DNA of 64,000 nt from Rebecca billardiae RCC1528. Its lineage: Eukaryota > Haptophyta. The translations under genes were made by a program, and so were the position numbers. This document shows, in pieces, positions 51,701 to 62,670 of this stretch. The notes below the pieces were generated by a model that ran no database searches, was not told the DNA's origin, and saw nothing but the letters and a program-made list of their open reading frames with translations. The stretch's first letter is position 1. The number at the start of each line of letters is the position of its first letter. The stretch is taken from assembly GCA_965240325.2 (NCBI GenBank), contig OZ251226.1, positions 2,728,001 to 2,792,000 of the forward strand, in the 5' to 3' direction.

Positions 51701-52483
51701 GGGCCGCACGTCGGCCACGCGCCACTTGATCGCCATCCTGCCGCCACGAGCCGGGTGCGGGGCGCCTGGAGGCGGAACAACACCCCGTGGAACGGGTGGC
51801 AAGATGGGTCGCTTCGCCGGGCGGCTCCAAAAAACGTTACAAGTATGGAAATAATAAACGAAAAAAACCGGACGACTATACATCATCATGTTTTTTATTG
51901 CCGCTGCTATTTTTAAAAATCAATCTCGATCTGCCGCTACAGCTTGCTGACTCTGACGCCTGCCCGTTGCATACCACGTCGTTAATATATATATACACTA
52001 GTTACTCACTATACCGTAAAGCTACGTATCAGCCTGCTTACTGCTCACCGACCGTAGTCCTATCGGTCATACCGCTTAGCTAGTAGCAAGCCTACGGTAC
52101 TACTACTACTAGCATACTAGCAGTATTGTGAGGAGTAACGGTAGGCTGTCGGCGGCGGCCCATAATCATATATTGGCCCGGTATTATTAATGGCGCGCCA
52201 CGGATCTCTGACAAAATCGGGCAAAGCGACGCAGTGGACGGCCAATGGCAGACACCGGGGACCACGTCCACGAGACAGCTGGGCTCGGGGTTCGCTGCGC
52301 GTGATTAATTAGCGTGACGCTGCGGCAGCGAAGGCTGCCTGCGTGCACACAGATGCCGTAAGGGCCGCGCGTGCCTGGCCGAGCTCGCGAGGGGTCGTGC
52401 GCGTCGTGCGCAGCATCACTGCATGGTGGGTGGTGGGTACGGCCAGTAGGCAGGGTGCAGGGCAGGCGGATGGTGCCCGCCGC
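51701..52483. other. Spacer, no gene seen
   Basis: AT-rich sequence 3' of the IMP dehydrogenase gene. It contains a short tatatatata run near 51990 and cta/act trinucleotide repeats near 52095-52120. Confidence 0.6.
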
Positions 52484-54362
52484 CTAGTACTCGCGGCGCT
52501 GGAACGAGTGGAGCGAGTGCACCGAGCCCTCGACCTGCGCCGATCCCGAGCGCGTGTCGAAGCGGAGCGTGCCGTCGTACAGGCCCTCCTGCAGGTCGGT
52601 GATCGACGTGCGCCCCATGTCCTGCAGCGAGTGCTTCAGCCCGGTGATCAGGTACGGCAGGTAGCGGTTGAGCGAGCCCTTGTCCGCAACGTTGCCCGAC
52701 ACGCCCTGCGCCACCTGCACCTTATCGCCGACTGAGAAGTAGCGGTCGGCGCTGCCGCCCTGCGCGTTCATCGCGTCGAGCGAGCCCATGCCGCGGTAGC
52801 GCTTGAGCCGCACGCCGTCCTTGTAGATGTACTCGCCCGGCGCCTCCTCGGTGCCGGCGAGCATCGAGCCCATCATCACGCACGACGCGCCGGCTGTCAG
52901 CGCCTTGCTGATCTTGCCGACGTTGCTGATGCCGCCGTCGGCGATCACCGGCACGCCGTGGTGGCGCGCGAAGCGCGACACCTGGTACACCGCCGTCGCC
53001 TGCGGCCGGCCGCACGCCATCACCTCCTGCGTCGTGCAGATCGAGCCCGAGCCCATGCCCACGCGCAGCGCGTCCGCGCCCCACTCGATCAGGTTGCGCG
53101 CCTGCTCGACCGTCACCACGTTGCCCGCGATCACCTGCACGGCGTCGTCGTACGTCGACTTGATGTACTTGATCATGTCGCGCTGGTACGTCGAGTTGCC
53201 TGCGCGCGTGCCGAGGTGCAGCGCGGGCGCGAACGCGCGTGTCAGCGCCCGTGCGCTGGGAGGCGCGCCGCGCAGGCACACGCATGGCGGGGGGGGGGCG
53301 GGGGCACACAGCGCGCGCGTGCGCGCGCACCCTGCGACGAGTCGATGACGACCACGTTCACGCCCTGCTCGACGAGGCGGCGCACGCGCTCCTTGTCGCT
53401 CTCGCGCGTGTGGATCGACGCGCCGACCATCAGCCGCTTGTTGGAGCGGTCCTTGGTCGCCATCGGGTAGTCGCGGTTCTTGCGCAGGTCCTTGCGCGAG
53501 ATGAGCGAGACGAGCTCGTGGCGCGAGTTGATGATGGGCAGCTTGCCCTTCTTCGAGTCGCGCAGGATGGCGTTCGCCTCCTCGAGCGAGCAGCCCTCCT
53601 CGCCCACCACCACGTCCGTCGTCATCACGTCCTTGACGAGCGTCGTGCGGTCCACCACAAAGTCGTGGTCGCGCGTCGTCACGATGCCGACCAGCCGCGC
53701 GCCCATCTTACCCGTCTCCGTGACGGGGATGCCCGAGAAGCCGTAGCGCTGCTTGATGTCGTCGATGTCCTGCAGCTTGTGCTGCGGCGACACGACGAAC
53801 GGGTCGGTGATGAAGCCGTTCTTGTAGCGCTTCACCTGGCGCACGATCTCGCATTGCTCTGCGCATGCCGGCCGCGGCGAGGCGACGGGAGACGCGCGGG
53901 GTGGGGTGAGCGCTCGTCCGCGAGCGACGCGGGTTGCGCGATGCACGGGTGGTGCTCGACGATTCGCCCCATACACACCCCGTCCGCCAACGCGGGTGCC
54001 CTGCGCGCGCGCGGGTGCGCGAGTCCCGTGCGTGGGGCGCGCTGCGCACCGTCGATGGTGTTGTTGCAATGCACGATGCCAATGCCGCCGAAGAGGGCCA
54101 TGTGGATGGCCGTCTGCGCCTCGGTGACGGTGTCCATCGGGCTCGACACGAAAGGCGCGTTGAGCGTGATCTTCTTCGTCAGCTTGGTCTGCAGCGACAC
54201 CTCGCTCGCATCGAAGGAAATGAAGCCCGGGAGCAGGATGTAGTCGTTGTACGTGACGCCGCCCGACTTGGTGAACACCTCGTGACCGCTGTACCCGTCG
54301 CGGAAGTCCTTGTCCGTCACGTCCTCAGCCGAGCCATTCTGCGGCTTGCCGTTCTGAGCCAT
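52484..54362 (-). CDS. IMPDH: IMP dehydrogenase
   Basis: Three exons (54362-54050, 53858-53331, 53199-52484; introns 191 and 131 nt) close exactly in phase to 518 residues, the normal eukaryotic length. It converts IMP to XMP with NAD+, the rate-limiting step of GTP synthesis. Diagnostic motifs are [14 protein letters not shown] and [14 protein letters not shown] near the N-terminus; a CBS pair (about 115-235, [28 protein letters not shown]); [11 protein letters not shown], split by intron 2; [13 protein letters not shown]; the active-site loop [13 protein letters not shown] with Cys335; the IMP-binding [11 protein letters not shown]; and the flap [13 protein letters not shown]. The C-terminus [12 protein letters not shown] is typical. 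All key residues are intact. Confidence 0.97.
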
Positions 54363-54763
54363 CGCGCGAGCGTGCGAGTGCGAGGGTGGCGGTGCTGGCG
54401 AATCGGGAGCGCGGTCGGGCCACGACGTCCAAGGACAGCGGGGACAGCCGCGGTCCAAGTGCTCGCTTGCGTCATGACGCACTCAGCGCCATACAACTGA
54501 CGAAATCTCGAATCTCGAGACAGGCCCTGTCGATTTTCACGGCCGGGCGGGCGGCCGCGGGGAAAATGGGAAGAAAGAAAAAATCATCACGGTCGCGGTC
54601 GTTAAATCATAGCAGAATGGGTCTTCCCGGCGTGGCGAGTCGCCGGCTCGGCGGCGGCGGCGGACCACGACGAAACGGGCATGGAAAAACGGCCACCCGC
54701 TCGTCTACTAAAGTGGCCGGCCAGCCGCGGCTCGGTTTGCGCACCCATCGACCCCCGACCACG
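54363..54763. promoter_or_regulatory. Divergent spacer between IMPDH and RING gene, 401 bp
   Basis: The RING frame is open upstream through most of this spacer, with possible ATGs near 54566 (MGRKKKSSRSRS) and 54617, so part of it may be coding. Otherwise a shared promoter region. Confidence 0.35.
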
Positions 54764-55384
54764 ATGAGCACGCCCGCTGTTGAGCGCGCTCCGCACGCGA
54801 CGCCCACGGACACGGCGGAAGACGAGTCGCTTCGTCTTGCGCTCATGCTTCAGGCGGAAGAGGAGCAGGATCACCTCATGAGTGGCGCGGACGTGGGCGC
54901 GATGCAAGCCATGCCGGCGGCTGCGGAAAACGACCCTGATCTGGAGGCCAGCCTTGCGCTCGCTATGGAGCTGCAGCGGCAAGACGACGACGCACAGCTG
55001 CGTGCTGCCCTGGGCATCGTCGTCAACGATCACGAGGCCGCTGGTGACGCCGAGCCCGGCTCGCGCTCGCTCAGCCCAAGCCAGCTCGACTACGAGCACT
55101 TGATGCGCCTGCGCGACAACGTGGGCGTCGTGCTCCGCGGCGCATCGAGCGAGTCGCTCGCGGAGCTGCCGGTGCTCTCGCACGCTGAGTGCGTCGCACC
55201 AGGCAGTGACGTGCTCGTGGGTGACGTGTGCTCCATCTGCCGCTGCGCCTTCGAGGACGAGGACGAGCTGCGCGTCCTGGCGTGCAAGCATGCAGACCAC
55301 AAGGACTGCATCGACCAGTGGCTCAAGATGAGCAAGGCATGCCCGCTCTGCCATCACGAGGTCAAGGATCCGTCATCGCAGTGA
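54764..55384 (+). CDS. RING-H2 E3 ligase with UIM-like motifs
   Basis: From the ATG of MSTPAVERAPHATP the protein has 206 residues; in-frame upstream ATGs would lengthen it with a basic N-terminus. Two ubiquitin-interacting-motif-like helices are seen: EDESLRLALMLQAEEE and DPDLEASLALAMELQRQ. The C-terminus is a RING-H2 finger: CSIC, then 14 residues, CKHADHKDC, 10 residues, CPLC, i.e. C-x2-C-x14-C-x-H-x2-H-x2-C-x10-C-x2-C. All eight zinc ligands are present. It probably transfers ubiquitin from an E2 and may recognise already ubiquitinated targets. No membrane segment. Confidence 0.8.
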   Translation: MSTPAVERAPHATPTDTAEDESLRLALMLQAEEEQDHLMSGADVGAMQAMPAAAENDPDLEASLALAMELQRQDDDAQLRAALGIVVNDHEAAGDAEPGSRSLSPSQLDYEHLMRLRDNVGVVLRGASSESLAELPVLSHAECVAPGSDVLVGDVCSICRCAFEDEDELRVLACKHADHKDCIDQWLKMSKACPLCHHEVKDPSSQ

Positions 55385-55927
55385 GGCCGTGATGAGTGGT
55401 TATTCGAGCTTCGTGCCGCGCCAAGCAGTGCAAGCCGAGAGACACGACCGTGACGTCATGCCGCATCCGTCCATCAACCAGCATGAGCATGCTCGGCTCA
55501 CGAGCAGTGCCTAGTGAGTGTGACCGAATCAATGATTCAGGTTATTCAGGACGTGATCCTGGATCCGAGTTCTCTTTGTCTTTGACGTCGCACTCGCGCA
55601 GGCCCGAGGCCGGCGGCCTAACCCGCACCGACCGACTGCGCACGGTGCCGCGGGCGGCGCGGGCCATCACCGTGAGCCCTAGTAGCTGTTAGCCAGCCTT
55701 GAGACTCCACCGAGACGACACCGCAGCCTCGCCGCGCGTGTCGCACTGCTGCTAGACTGTCCCGTACGTGTGTACGTCCGCCACTGCGCATCCGCAGAAC
55801 GCCAGCCCTGTCACCTGTGCCCGGCGACAGTCAGCCGCTGTGCCTGTGTTCGCTCGATTTATCTCGCCGTGCCATTTGATTTTTGGAAGGAGAACCTAAC
55901 GTCTAAGAAAAAAACTAGCGTGGGTCA
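55385..55927. other. Intergenic spacer, no gene seen
   Basis: Between two plus-strand genes. Short open frames only. An A-rich stretch (taagaaaaaaactag) lies just before the next start codon. Confidence 0.6.
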
Positions 55928-56953
55928 ATGACGCCAGCAGCATGGTGGCGCTTGGCACGGACGGTGCAAGTACTGGCGTGCGTCGTCGCGGTAGGAGGCG
56001 GGGCGGGGAGGCAGGCCGGGGTCCTCGCGGATGGCAATGCTACAAATGCGCGCTCCGCGGAGCTGCCTCCCGCGCACATCTCAATCGCTTATCACGGCCA
56101 CTTTGTGCGGCGGGGCATCAAGCGGAGCGCTGACATGTGCAGCGACTTCTTCTTCTCGGCAGAAAACCATCGCATCCGGCTGTTTGAGCCGCTTCAGCGC
56201 TCGGGTGTCCGAGTTCGAGTCTTCTTTCACACCTGGGCATCCTTGAGATGCCCGTCTGCGGACGAGGCACTCGTCCGCACGCTGCAGCCGACTGCGCACG
56301 TCTTTGAGGAGCCGCGCAGGGAGAAGATTGTGTACTCCTACTTGCGTGCGCTGCAACTCGTGCTGCAGCACACGACTTGGGACACGTGGGCCGTCGGGCC
56401 GGCCAGTGGCGTGTGGAATCGCACTCACGCGCGCCTCTTCGAGGAGTTCGTCGTGCTGCTTCGCTTCGACAGCGGCTACTTCCAGCCGATCACTCAGTGC
56501 AACATCCGGTGGGACACACTCAACGTGGCGTGGCGTGACACCAAGAGCCAGTGGGATTACCTGCGCACTGTCAGCGACCATCTCTTCATCCTGCCGAGCA
56601 GGCTCGCGCCTGCGTTCATGGTCGCGCTCCAAGCCTCGGGCGAGGTGTACAAATCAGGTGCGGCGCACTACGTGTTAATCCCGATGGTCGATCCGCTCGA
56701 GCGCGCTGGGCTCGAGGCACATTGGATTGCGAGTGAATGGCACTCGTCGACCAAAACGATCGTCGAAGACACAGAGAAGCGACTCGAGGAAGCCCGGCGC
56801 ACGGGGACGCACAACCCCGAGCCCGGTGTTTTCATGGGGCTTGAGCGCCGATGTGGAGTAGGCGTGAAGTGCAACCTCGCAAAGCTCGCCAGCTTTGACC
56901 GACCACTGTACAACGCGTCGCCGTTGGGTTCTGGACTCGGCACTCCGCGTTGA
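55928..56953 (+). CDS. Secretory-pathway protein, possibly glycosyltransferase-like
   Basis: Single-exon ORF of 341 residues. A hydrophobic segment at about 12-30 (TVQVLACVVAVGGGAG) is a signal anchor or signal peptide. The body reads ISIAYHGHFVRRGIKRSADM, VRVFFHTWASLRCPSADEAL, KIVYSYLRALQLVL, FEEFVVLLRFDSGYFQPITQ and DHLFILPSRLAPAF. The order (N-terminal IAYHGH/FFHTW strands, YSYLRAL helix, RFDS element, then HLF(I/V)) resembles uncharacterised Golgi proteins of protists that have a nucleotide-sugar-transferase-like fold, in which RFD would play the DxD role. That assignment is an inference from pattern only. Several Asn-x-Ser/Thr sites fit a lumenal location. Confidence 0.6.
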   Translation: MTPAAWWRLARTVQVLACVVAVGGGAGRQAGVLADGNATNARSAELPPAHISIAYHGHFVRRGIKRSADMCSDFFFSAENHRIRLFEPLQRSGVRVRVFFHTWASLRCPSADEALVRTLQPTAHVFEEPRREKIVYSYLRALQLVLQHTTWDTWAVGPASGVWNRTHARLFEEFVVLLRFDSGYFQPITQCNIRWDTLNVAWRDTKSQWDYLRTVSDHLFILPSRLAPAFMVALQASGEVYKSGAAHYVLIPMVDPLERAGLEAHWIASEWHSSTKTIVEDTEKRLEEARRTGTHNPEPGVFMGLERRCGVGVKCNLAKLASFDRPLYNASPLGSGLGTPR

Positions 56954-57289
56954 CTGACAGAACGTCGTGATGACGATTCATCACCACCGGGGTGAACCGT
57001 GAGGGTTCTTGTTCCCGCCACGCGGCGCGGATATATCTGCTGACGCGGAGGATGCATGCCCGCTGCCGCTGATCGCGCCGGACTGGCTGCCACTATCCGC
57101 GTCCTGAGAATTTGACCGCCCGATTCCGGATTACAATTTACATCATAGTAGTGATTTCGTCTGGCCGGACGAGGCGGACGACGTCTGAACACTGCTCACT
57201 CCGAATTGATCGACGACTGATTATTGAATGGCGCGGAATATACGGCGTGATATATATGTCAATCGCGAGTATAATATTGATTATATATA

Positions 57290-57336
<47 letters not shown>

Positions 57337-57673
57337 AACTGTTATGCGACTGTGACGTCGCCTGCCGTCAGCACCGCAGGACTGCCGCTCAGCCTCGCGC
57401 AGTCAGTCGTCGGCAGGTTCGGCGACCGACCTCACCGTCCGACCTGCGCAGAGAGGTGCCACCGCGCGGCTGGTCTCGGCGCCAACGGGCCGGTGTCCGT
57501 GTTGCCGCGCCGCCGACCGCGTGCCCGCCGCCCGCTGACCTGAGCCCGTGGCTGAGGCTTGAGGCCTTGCGTGCCAGCAGGCCATGGCTGATTCAGGGGC
57601 AGCGGGATGTTGATTGTTGAGATAGGAGGAGTCTCAGGTCGTGGCCCTCAACAGATCTGGTCTCGGACGCCTC
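56954..57673. other. Intergenic spacer with (TG)n
   Basis: Contains a TG run at about 57290-57332. Short open frames only; no gene seen. Confidence 0.6.
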
Positions 57674-58531
57674 TCAGGCGTACAGCTCGCCAGATGAAGA
57701 CGGCATGCCTCCGAGCTTGACGAGCAGCGCGTCGACGCGCACTTTGAAGTCGTGCGGTGAGCAGCCGGATGCATCCAGGGCACGCGCGAGCTGTGGCGCA
57801 GCGCCGTTCGCAAGCGCGCCCACGCTTCTGTCCAAGGCGCCAATCAGCTCGCCCGAGCAGCTTGACGCCGGCTGGATCGCGACGAGTGCGAGTGCGGACG
57901 CTCCGCTAACGTGCAGCTGCGTCAGCATCGCCGCCGAGACGCCGCCGAGCATGCCCGGCGGCTCCAGCATCGGAGCCGGCAAGGCGGCACTGCGTCCACG
58001 CCGGTAGGTGCAGTGAGCCTCGCTCTCGAGAGCGCGGAGGGGGACGGTGGCTGCGTCAGCCGCGTCTGCCCCGATGGCACTGCCCAGCATCCCGCAGGGC
58101 TGGGCATCCATAATCAGGCTGTGCTGAGGGTGGACGTTGTCCACAACGCATGCTGCCCAGCTGTGCGCCAACTCTGGTGGCACATCGTACTGGCACGCGA
58201 CCACGAGGACGCTGTCGGAGACAGCGTAGATGTAGCAGGATTGGTCGTCGAGGGAGGGCTCGAGTGTATTTCCGCGCGCATCGAGAGCCGGCATGAGCAC
58301 ACACCCGACGCAGCGCGCCAGCACGAGGCGCGTGGCGACATACGCACATGGCCCCTTCCCGAACGCAAAGATGGCCAGCTCAGGCTGCCGAAGGGCGTCG
58401 GGCAGCCCATCGGCGAGGATGCATTGGGCGATTGAGGCCGCAGACGCGGCTTCAATCGCCGCAGGCTCGAACGCGTCGTCTGCGACGCGCTGCGGCCGGC
58501 GCTCGTCCTGCTGCAGCAGGTCGAACGGCAT
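57674..58531 (-). CDS. Proteasome assembly chaperone 1 (PAC1)-like
   Basis: Single-exon ORF of 285 residues from the ATG of MPFDLLQQDERRPQRV. The core has alternating strands typical of the PAC1/PAC2 fold: ELAIFAFGKGPCAYVATRLV, SCYIYAVSDSVLVVACQYD and a C-terminal LEPPGMLGGVSAAMLTQLHV followed by ALALVAIQ, which resembles the family's LExPN.v.gl.Aalls pattern. The length is close to human PAC1 (288). PAC1 with PAC2 guides assembly of the proteasome alpha ring. The match is by pattern, so PAC1-like is a moderate-confidence call. Divergent from the gene at 58779, 247 bp away. Confidence 0.5.
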   Translation of the reverse strand: MPFDLLQQDERRPQRVADDAFEPAAIEAASAASIAQCILADGLPDALRQPELAIFAFGKGPCAYVATRLVLARCVGCVLMPALDARGNTLEPSLDDQSCYIYAVSDSVLVVACQYDVPPELAHSWAACVVDNVHPQHSLIMDAQPCGMLGSAIGADAADAATVPLRALESEAHCTYRRGRSAALPAPMLEPPGMLGGVSAAMLTQLHVSGASALALVAIQPASSCSGELIGALDRSVGALANGAAPQLARALDASGCSPHDFKVRVDALLVKLGGMPSSSGELYA

Positions 58532-58778
58532 GCTGCTCACAACCGAGCTAACCGAGCTCGCGCCCAGGCACGGGCGCCACGATCCAACGCGCGCTTGACG
58601 TCCGGGAACCAGGTGTTCCGGTTTTGGGTTCGGCGGACGTTCGGCGTCGTTCGCCTGATGTCCGGTCGACTCGATCGCATCTGGAAGCAGGCCGCCGCCG
58701 CCATCCTCATCGCGCCCGCGCTGACCGCCGGCAGCGCCGAGGGCGTGCGCGCACGGTCGCGCGAGCGTCGAAGGCAGC
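58532..58778. promoter_or_regulatory. Shared divergent promoter region, 247 bp
   Basis: Spacer between the PAC1-like gene (-) and the hypothetical gene (+). No core motif recognised. Confidence 0.35.
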
Positions 58779-59537
58779 ATGAGCGCGCCAACCACCGCCC
58801 CAAACGCGGGGGTGCTGGCTGGGTTCCGTGTCGATGTGTCGCACCAGGAGATCGACAACATCCTTACCGAGCTTGAGGAGATCTACAAGAACCAGCCGAC
58901 GGATTGGCTTGGGGTCAACGATATCGGGCAGATGCTCGCGCACATGATGTACGAGGACCTCGACGAGTTCGAAGACGCGATTAAGGGGTCCTTCGAGGAC
59001 TTTGTGCGCGCACTCCCCCACTGTGAGACGAAGGATGAGGGAGGAAAGCTCTTGTTCCGCGTGAAACCCGACCCGCCGCTCTCGGAGCGCCGCCACCTCA
59101 AGCTCACTATCGAGGTGCGCTCCACAGCCGACCTGATGCAGAGGGTGCTGATGAAGGCACCCGACGCCGCCATCATATTCCCCTCCAACGAGTTTGAGAT
59201 TGGCGCGGACTCCAAGCGCGCGATCAACACCCTGTACAACCACATCGCGGTCGCCAAGCAGAACCTGAGCATCCACGCCGAGCAGAACGCGGCGCACCTG
59301 ACTGCCGAGCACCAGCTGCGCATCATGGAGACGTGCGATGAGCTCGAGCGCATGCTGGATGTCGAGGAGCCGTTCGTTATGACCGTCGATGACCCATCCG
59401 GCCTGAGCGAGCTCAAGCCTCCTGGCGATGCAAAGTACGAATGGGCAGGAGAAGCAGCTGATCGTGGTGGCGGCGCTGGAGCAAGGATGACACTTGACGC
59501 GGCTGATCCTGTGGACAACTTCGCAGACGCCGACTGA
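58779..59537 (+). CDS. Conserved-looking hypothetical cytosolic protein
   Basis: Single-exon ORF of 252 residues with balanced, globular composition and little low complexity. An N-terminal helical region ([38 protein letters not shown]) leads to a strand-rich segment ([31 protein letters not shown]), a further part with FPSNEFEIG, then a long helix ([20 protein letters not shown]) and an acidic tail. No signal peptide or membrane segment. I do not recognise the family; the conservation-like pattern suggests a housekeeping function. Confidence 0.7.
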   Translation: MSAPTTAPNAGVLAGFRVDVSHQEIDNILTELEEIYKNQPTDWLGVNDIGQMLAHMMYEDLDEFEDAIKGSFEDFVRALPHCETKDEGGKLLFRVKPDPPLSERRHLKLTIEVRSTADLMQRVLMKAPDAAIIFPSNEFEIGADSKRAINTLYNHIAVAKQNLSIHAEQNAAHLTAEHQLRIMETCDELERMLDVEEPFVMTVDDPSGLSELKPPGDAKYEWAGEAADRGGGAGARMTLDAADPVDNFADAD

Positions 59538-60150
<613 letters not shown>

Positions 60151-62141
60151 CACATATATATATATATATATATATGTGTAAACTTTTCTGAGGATAGCGC
60201 ACCAGCAAAATCCCTTGACCGCCATCCGGATTTTACGGAGGCCGCGTTTGGACGCAGAAACGCGCGATGGCGAGGCCCGCCCTCGCACCACCGCTCTCGC
60301 GAGATCGCGACCGTGCGACCTGCGGCGTTGCGCTCGACGCGCTCTTTCTGCTCGGAGGCCGCGAGGACTCCCAGGTGCGCCAGCTCGCGAGCGCGCACCT
60401 TCCTCCTCGCCGCGCTCGCCGAGCACGAGCCGATCTGCAGCAGATGTGCAAGGAGCCGCATGTGGCCTTCCTCGCGCGCGCGGCACGGCTGCACACGAAA
60501 TTCGTTAGAGGGCACTTCTCCGCGCATTCTACATTTTGGGGAAAGAACGCCTGAACTGCACAAGAAGTGCCCTCTAACGCCTCCGCTCCTCGCCGTTGCG
60601 TGCACGCGCAAAGGAGCACTGCAAAGGGTGCGACTGGGAGCATTCCTTCTCCCGGGCGGCCACCACGGCCTCGGAGGTGGTGAGGAACGCGTCGGCGACC
60701 ACGACGTGGACCACCTCCGTCGCGCCGGACACTCCGGTCGCCCCTCGCCGGACTCCATCCTCGCTGCGCGCTGACCGTTTGCCGAGCGGGCTGCCCCCGC
60801 CGCCTGCCCGGCGTGTGCCCGCGTGGTGACACAAGATGGTCGAAGGCGTGGCAGCGCGGTGGTGCGTGCGATCGGGGGACCCCACCTGAGCTACGACACG
60901 GGCGCACGCGCTCATCCGTGCTCATCAAGGTGGTGCACGCGCGCGTCGCGCGCTCGTCGGCTGTCGCGCGCTGACGGCTGGGCTGATTTGGGGTGTCGGC
61001 GGCGGCCACAGCTCGCTGGTACGGGCGCGATGGTGGCTGCGAGTGGTACGCGGCGTTGCACCAGGTCCATGTGCGTCACGCACGACGCTCGGCCGGCTCG
61101 CCCTCGGACCATTGGCTGAGTTCTACTCGCCGCGCGCGCCGCGCGCGGGAGCCGCTCGGCAGCTGCTCGAGGCGCAAAGTGCGCCCCGCGCGCTGAACGT
61201 GGGCACGACGAGGTGGTGCGGCGAGCGTGCGCGGGTGTGTGTGCGTGATGGGCACCCCCATTGCGCTACTTGCCATGCACATCTGCCTCTCGCCAAGCCT
61301 TCGACACGATTGCTGCAAGCGCTGCTCGGAGGCGCGCTCGCGGGCTCGCGCGCGTTTGAATCTGGGCTCGGCGGCGATCGCGTGGACGAGGGGCAGCGCG
61401 GTGCACGGTGGCGGAGCGCGTGCGGAGCGCAGCCTACACCTCCTACACGCTCCATCCAGACACATCGCGCATGCTTGCGCGACCTCCTCTGTCCATCACG
61501 TGCGCGTGCGCGCGCGAGCAGGTGTGCATTCGCCGGGCGCGTTCACTGCGCGCCGCGTTGGCGCGCGCGCACCGATACCCGTGCGCAGCTCGACGAGCGA
61601 GCGCGGTGTGTTTCGATGCGTATGGGGAGGCTCTAATTTACGCGCGCGCACGCGCCGGCCCTCGCCGCCTTTTCGCTCGCCCACGCCTCATCTGCGCGCT
61701 CGGCGTTTGCACGCAGCTGCTCATCCTTTCCAACACGTGCACAAACGAGCAGATGGCGCTGGGCGAGGTCGATTGGTGCGTCAGATATTCGGCAACGACC
61801 AGTCCCGCTCGTGTGCCGCCGCTCGTGCTACTCTTGACGACCACCTCTGGCTCGGTCGCGCGCACGAGGCTGCTCGCGGCCCCAATCGTGCCGTGTACCG
61901 TCAAGCTGTACCGTGCGCAGCGAGGCGCACTCAGACGTCGGCATGGGCTGGCATGCGAGGGCCCGGCAGTGCGACGCGTCGATGGAGCATGCTCCGGATA
62001 CGCTTTGGCGCACTTCCCGACGTGCACGAGCCGCTCGAAGGCGCGGAAGGGCGCCCAAACGGGGCAACCGCCATTTTGCGCCACTTCGGCCCGGATGGCG
62101 GTCAAGGGAAATTGCTGGTGCGCTATCCTCAGAAAAGTTTA

Positions 62142-62198
<57 letters not shown>
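60151..62198. mobile_element. ~2 kb TIR element flanked by TA tracts
   Basis: After a 25-base TA tract, 60178-60236 reads taaacttttctgaggatagc, then gcaccagcaaaatcccttga and ccgccatccgg. The same sequence in reverse complement ends at about 62145 and is followed by a 54-base TA tract. The inverted ends are about 55 bp with one or two changes. The interior (1.85 kb) has open frames on both strands but no recognisable transposase. One frame at 60267-60554 (LDALFLLGGREDSQVRQLAS, CKEPHVAFLARAARLHTKF) looks like a captured gene fragment. Interpreted as a non-autonomous DNA transposon with a TA-rich target. Confidence 0.7.
60503..60579. repeat. 17 bp perfect inverted repeat with 43-base loop
   Basis: cgttagagggcacttct (60503-60519) pairs with agaagtgccctctaacg (60563-60579), inside the TIR element. 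It resembles a small MITE nested in it. Confidence 0.8.
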
Positions 62199-62201
<3 letters not shown>

Positions 62202-62670
62202 TGGCCCGCGGTGCCGGGGCGGAGCGCGCAGCGTGGAGCCCGCACCAGCGGGCCCGAACCACGTTTCAAAAAGATCTTTGATCAAGAAAAAAGGGACGGG
62301 GGGCGATTTTTAGGGCTGGCGGAGACCGAGTTTCGAGTTTTTGAGATCGCATAGAGAGGTCTATTAGGCCGAAAATAACCGCGCCCAGCTGATTCCCTTA
62401 AGTAAAGTGCGATCTGGACGTCAGCTGGACGTGACATTAGTGTAACGGTTCGTTACGAGCGCGATTTTAAGTATGAGATTGCCGCCAACCGCCAACCGAT
62501 AAAAACGGCAAGGCAAGGGCTCGGGAAACTTGATCACTTCTAAATGTGAATAGTAAAATGCTCTCCCCGAGCGCGCCTGTCGCCTCGCAGGCCGCGCGTC
62601 TCGCTCCCTCTCCCCGAGGCTGAGCTCGCGGCCCGCCTGTCACCTCGCAGGCGCGCGCCACGGACACATG
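62199..62670. other. Spacer, no gene seen
   Basis: Contains two near-identical short segments, cgcctgtcgcctcgcagg (about 62575) and cgcctgtcacctcgcagg (about 62635). Otherwise unremarkable. Confidence 0.5.
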
